Origin: JAPOKJ01 sp031421635
GTDB lineage: Bacteria; Pseudomonadota; Gammaproteobacteria; Burkholderiales; Burkholderiaceae_E
Direction of reading: 5' to 3'
NCBI GenBank assembly: GCA_031421635.1
Contig: JANOPA010000066.1
Location: 85,221 to 149,220 of the forward strand
DNA: 64,000 nt
A program made the position numbers and the translations under genes. The notes beneath the pieces were generated by a model that did not search any database, was not told the origin of the DNA, and saw only the letters and a list, made by a program, of their open reading frames with translations. Within the stretch, counting starts at the first letter, position 1, and every line of letters starts with the position of its first letter. Positions 60,419 to 64,000 of the stretch are shown piece by piece.

Positions 60419-63278
60419 CTAAGCCACAAGACCCATAAGCTTGCCGTACCCGTCGACAACATCGTACTTAACTCGATCATTGATAAGTTTCGCAAAAAAC
60501 TTGCGGGCACACTCGATCTTGCTTGCCTCGATCTTTCGAAAGTCCATGCTCGACATTGAACCCTTGGTTTCGGCCACGAAATACACATGCTTGACCTTGC
60601 CCGCCTGAAACGCTATTGCCCAATCAGGGTTGTAGTTGCCGACCGGCGTGGGGATGAAAAAACCTCGTGGAAGCTTGGCATACACAATCACCTCGGTACT
60701 GGTATCAAGTTCACTCACGAAATTGCGCTCGTTTATCGAGTCAGTAAACACATAGTCATAAATGTGGTGCTTGGCTTGAAACGCCTTACTGAAATCTTCC
60801 TTTGCCTTGTCTTGGGTAAAAATGTCAATGTGATGCGTTTCCCCCGTTGGGTCGTAGGCAATGTGCTCAACAATGACGGTGGCTTTTTGCTCGTTGATCA
60901 GGCGCGCAGCTTGTTGCATAAAGTCTTCAGGGTTGGTGCGGTACTGCCCAAAAACAGCCTTGTTGATTCCCTGCAAAACACCGGCAACTGTGGCCCTTGT
61001 TAACTGCGGTTCACCTGCTAGTCTCCCCAAAAGATCGTATTTCACGGCAGAGTGCGCCGAGTTCGCCTGATACTCTGTTTTAGATTCCATCACCTTGAAC
61101 GAAGTGCCGTCAGCCAGCGCGTCGTAGCTTGCCACTTCGGTCTGCTCGCCAGCGACCACCGTATATTGCATCGGACTGACCTTAAGCTCAGCCTCTAAGG
61201 CCTTGATGCATTTGGCTACCAGCTCCCCTGTCTCAAAGGTAACCGTATAGGCCGCTTTACGATTGATTCGACTCCATAAGGCTTTGAACTCCTGCTTATC
61301 GAAGTTGGCATTGAGTGAGTTGATCTTCGCCTTACGATCATTCTGTTGGGGAGGTAATTTCGCATCGCTGAACACGGTGTCGATAAGCGCAAAAATCGCT
61401 TCAGTATGCCCGGCCGATTCTAGTGGTAGCTTGGCGAGCAGGCCTTCCTTTTGAGCTTGGTGGTAGGCCTCGGAAATATGGTCGCTATCGTCTGTGTAAT
61501 CATTCTTGATCAAGTACTTATAGATCTGCTTGGCCATCTGAGGCGTCACCTCAAGCTCACCCGTTAAGGTTTTCAATATCTTGCCCGAGAAGAAAGCTTC
61601 ATTGGCGATTCGAGGTCGCGCGGATAATCCCTCGCTGATATCGCGCTGTAGCCCTGATACAAAATCTTTATAGCTCTCGCTCGCCACCACGGTGAGTACA
61701 TTCACCTGATGCACGGTCGCAGGGTTATCCATGCGCTCGCCGTGTTGGTTCACGCAGAGCCTCAGCCCACGCCCCACTTCTTGTCCGCGGCTCACGGTAT
61801 TGTCACTATGCTTGAGAGTGCAAATCACAAACACGTTAGGGTTGTCCCATCCTTCGCGCAACGCTGAGTGCGAAAAAATAAACCGAACCGGTTCGCTAAA
61901 TAGCGGTTATAAGCCGTATCTTCCAGAGTCTGCACCTCGGCCAATTGCTGGTTGTACTCTTCCTCAAAAATTTGAGCGTACTCACCGGGTTGCTCGCCCG
62001 CAGCATTGTAGCTTCGGTACTTGCCCACCGCATCTATAAAGAACAGCGACAATACCTTGATGCCTTGGGCAAATAACGCCTGCTCCTTCTCGAAGTGGGC
62101 TTTAATGGCTTCCCGTATTTGAATTCGCCTCAGGGCCGATTCGCTCACATCGCCCGTGGCCTCCCCGGCTTCCAACGCATGTCCATTGGTGAAACTCACT
62201 ACATCGGTCAGTGCATTGACGTCGGCCACCACAAAACCTCGGTACTGTTCCAGCTCACCCGATATATCGAAAAGATTGTCGTGCCGTTTGAGTTTGCGGA
62301 GCACCCGCTTAATGCCGTTGCTTTGCTTGATCTCCAGCTCCACCCGAGCCACGGGCGCACTAGTAGACACCTCAATCGAATCTAGGTACAAATAGGCATT
62401 GGTGCCCGTCAAGCCCCGAATAGAAATGCCGCGCACGGCAATTCTTTTCACCAGCTTTTGGTTGTACGCATCCAGTGCATCAAGCCGATGAATCTTGTTG
62501 TGGGTGGTTTTACGGGTTGCGGAATAGCGCAACACCGCCAGCGGCTTAAAGTTGGCAAGGGAATCCAATGTTTTGCCGCCTTCCATTTTTTGCGGCTCGT
62601 CAAGAAACATAATGGGCCGGTTGGCGCTGATCACATCAATGGGTTTGCGCGTCTGAAAATCGTCCAGCTCTTCATAAATGCGACGCGCATCTTTACCGGT
62701 CGCATTAAAGGCCTGCACATTAATCACCATTACATTAATGCCCGCATCGCTCGAAAAGCTTTCCAGATTGTGCAGCTGCTTAGAGTTGTAAATAAAGAAG
62801 CGTGCACGCTTCCTGTATTCGTCCTAAAAATGCTCGGCGGTAATCTCCAGCGACTTAAAAACACCTTCACGAATGGCGATGCTCGGCACCACAACAATAA
62901 ACTTGCTCCAACCATAGCGGGCATTAAGCTCGAACATGGTTTTGAGGTAGCAGTAGTTTTGCCGGTGCCGGTTTCCATCTCAACATCAAGATTGATGTCG
63001 CAGACCTTGGTTTCAACCAATTCACCGGAAAGTGCTAAGTTTTGCGAACGCTGCACCCCATGGATATTGTCGAGAATTTGGGCATGAGCAAGCGCCAAGT
63101 CGGCGTTTTTAAAGCCGCTGGTTTCAAGCGCAGCCACAGCCTGACCACCCGCATCCATCGTGCGGCCCGGATCAATCCGATAATTCAACCCCGCACGCTT
63201 GGGTTGGCCCGCGAAACAGGCAACAACGGCTTCTACAGCTTGGGTTTGATAGGCTTGTTTTTTAAATTTTAGCTTCAT
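60419..63278 (-). pseudogene. Type III restriction enzyme Res subunit, broken by two frameshifts and one stop
   Basis: Read as one gene this is a full-length Res subunit (about 950 codons): helicase motif I METGTGKT, a DEPQ box in FLDEPQKMEGGKT, conserved LREGWDNPNVFVICTLKHSD and GQEVGRGLRL, and a C-terminal PD-ExK nuclease (NPDWAIAF ... FVAETKG). Three lesions interrupt it. A one-base loss near 62955 right after GTGKT; an in-frame TAG at 62826-62824 between EITAEHF and DEYRKRARFFIYN; and a one-base loss in a T-run at about 61895-61902 (YF-S-EPVRF). The separate open pieces are 62730-63278, 61825-62730 and 60419-61861. No mod methylase gene lies beside it. Confidence 0.88.
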
Positions 63279-63300
63279 TTTCTTTGAAAACGATATCTTT

Positions 63301-63417
63301 CTAGGTACAGTTTAATTTATAACAAGTCTATATAAATCAATGGGTTAAGGCCTTTATAAATTACGCTGGCGTCACAGTTATAAATTTCTATCCTGCATTT
63401 TCGGCGTCAGTACCTAG
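63301..63417. repeat. 8-bp inverted repeat bounding an AT-rich spacer
   Basis: CTAGGTAC at 63301-63308 and GTACCTAG at 63410-63417 are exact inverted copies flanking about 100 AT-rich bases between the broken res gene and the AlbA_2-type fragment. The right copy covers the fragment's stop codon. Could be chance or the trace of a rearrangement; nothing else recognised in 63279-63413. Confidence 0.3.
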
Positions 63418-63830
63418 CGCGGAGCTTTACGCGCTCCGGTGTTCCTAATACGCCCATTGCGCCTCATATTGCTCAAAAGATTACTAATTTTGTTGCGCTT
63501 TTGGGATTCGTTCAAAGCATCGCTCAGTTTCGTCATCAGCAAGCCATCAATCTCTTGGCGCTTGGCAGGCCCAAATTGGCCGAGGTAGTCAAGAACCAGC
63601 TTGATGTAAAACTCATCGTCCTGGGATCTCGTTCGAATGTAGGCTGCTTTGTTCGCCGTGGCTGAGGCCACGTTGGCGGCGACAAACAAGTGCGGTCGTC
63701 GGCCTTCAATCAGGCGTGCGCGGCGCAGGCGTTGAATCACCGCATCGTCAATCAGCAACTTCTTCTGCACACGATCCAAGGCCAAAATATCAGGCGGGCC
63801 TAAATCGGTATGTTGAACCGAGATTTTCCA
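63414..63830 (-). pseudogene. 3' fragment of AlbA_2/HATPase-type DNA-binding protein gene
   Basis: The frame encodes the C-terminal part (about 138 codons) of a family of putative DNA-binding/ATPase regulators often linked to type III R-M loci: SVQHTDLGPPDILALDRVQKK, LIEGRRPHLFVAANVA, YIRTRSQDDEFYIKLVLDYL and a terminal helical region NKISNLLSNMRRNGRIRN (each quoted in part). Similarity starts directly after a TAA (63833-63831) and no start codon with a ribosome site is present. The N-terminal domains are gone, so it is a truncated remnant, broken at about 63831 next to a 10-bp inverted repeat. Confidence 0.72.
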
Positions 63831-63854
63831 TTAGCCGTTAATTTCTAATGGAAA
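63825..63854. repeat. 10-bp inverted repeat at the truncation point
   Basis: TTTCCATTAG (63825-63834), 10-base loop, CTAATGGAAA (63845-63854), exact. It spans the exact place where the AlbA_2-type coding similarity stops and precedes the transposase-like start, so it may mark an element end or a recombination site. Confidence 0.5.
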
Positions 63855-63939
63855 CCATAAGGTTAAGTGATTGATTAGAATGGGATTTAGGGTGTTTTGA
63901 TCGTCTAAATTGGCGTCGCGATTTGAGTGCGAGGTATTG

Positions 63940-64000
63940 ATGGGCTTTAACTTACGGTTTACCGACAAAGAGATCACCGCTTGGGGTGGCATGGCGCTGA
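63940..64000 (+). CDS. N-terminal fragment of a putative DDE transposase (IS1380-like), cut by window edge
   Basis: Only 20 codons are visible from ATG 63940 (GFNLRFTDKEITAWGGMAL), with GAGG just upstream. The string DKEITAWGGMAL resembles the start of IS1380-type transposases as I remember them. The identification rests on this short match and on the adjacent broken genes. Confidence 0.45.
   Translation, partial: MGFNLRFTDKEITAWGGMAL

Noticed and set aside
1..64000. CRISPR arrays, rRNA or tRNA genes, prophage
   Set aside because: No repeated spacer pattern, no tRNA T-loop/acceptor pattern and no phage structural genes were noticed on reading.

Overview
The window looks like a chromosomal segment of a metabolically versatile betaproteobacterium, most likely in the Burkholderiales (Alcaligenaceae-like). 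This is inferred from the housekeeping order gatC/mreB divergent with mreBCD-mrdA-rodA, the xth-pyrE neighbourhood, the Bug-type (TctC) binding protein, several TRAP and LIV-type transporters, and moderate GC content. No rRNA, tRNA, CRISPR array or prophage was seen.

Left part (1-14 kb). The window opens inside an aspartoacylase-type deacylase gene, followed by a DapA-like aldolase/lyase, a DUF302 protein, an orphan TRAP binding protein and a methyltransferase. A minus-strand run then encodes a ThDP enzyme, a Tat-type Rieske protein, a PQQ dehydrogenase carrying the lanthanide-ligand signature, and a NosR-like membrane FMN/Fe-S protein. Divergent from it are an acyl-CoA synthetase and a GntR/FCD regulator. 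A perfect 22-bp palindrome lies in the divergent promoter region. Together these look like one regulon that activates an acid to a CoA thioester, cleaves or decarboxylates it with ThDP, and oxidises an alcohol or aldehyde in the periplasm. An orphan CHAP-like amidase follows.

Transport and catabolism (14-41 kb). There is a fused TRAP DctQM, a five-subunit-equivalent oligopeptide-type ABC operon, a 3-hydroxyacyl-CoA dehydrogenase, a complete TRAP DctPQM operon, a patatin lipoprotein, a CnbZ-like deaminase and a PF10118 protein. A complete LIV-type ABC operon lies downstream of an acyl-CoA dehydrogenase / phosphotransferase / DUF6285 trio resembling LvaC-LvaA-LvaB of 4-hydroxyacyl-CoA catabolism. 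Next come an orphan AAA ATPase, a Bug binding protein with a TauD-like dioxygenase, an SDR and a DUF2855 protein.

Housekeeping core (41-55 kb). xth, pyrE, an arylformamidase-like hydrolase with a divergent tryptophan 2,3-dioxygenase, DUF3297, gatB / hydrolase / gatA / gatC, and the rod-shape operon mreBCD-mrdA-rodA.

Right part (55-64 kb). An intradiol dioxygenase, terC with a well-supported yybP-ykoY manganese riboswitch and terminator, a PIG3-type quinone oxidoreductase, a TSUP permease and a DHAP-dioxygenase-like cupin. Between the cupin and the next gene lies an apparent small RNA gene with its own promoter, three hairpins and a terminator. The last 3.6 kb is decaying defence DNA: a type III restriction subunit gene with two frameshifts and a nonsense codon, a 3' fragment of an AlbA_2/ATPase-type gene, and the start of a transposase gene at the edge.
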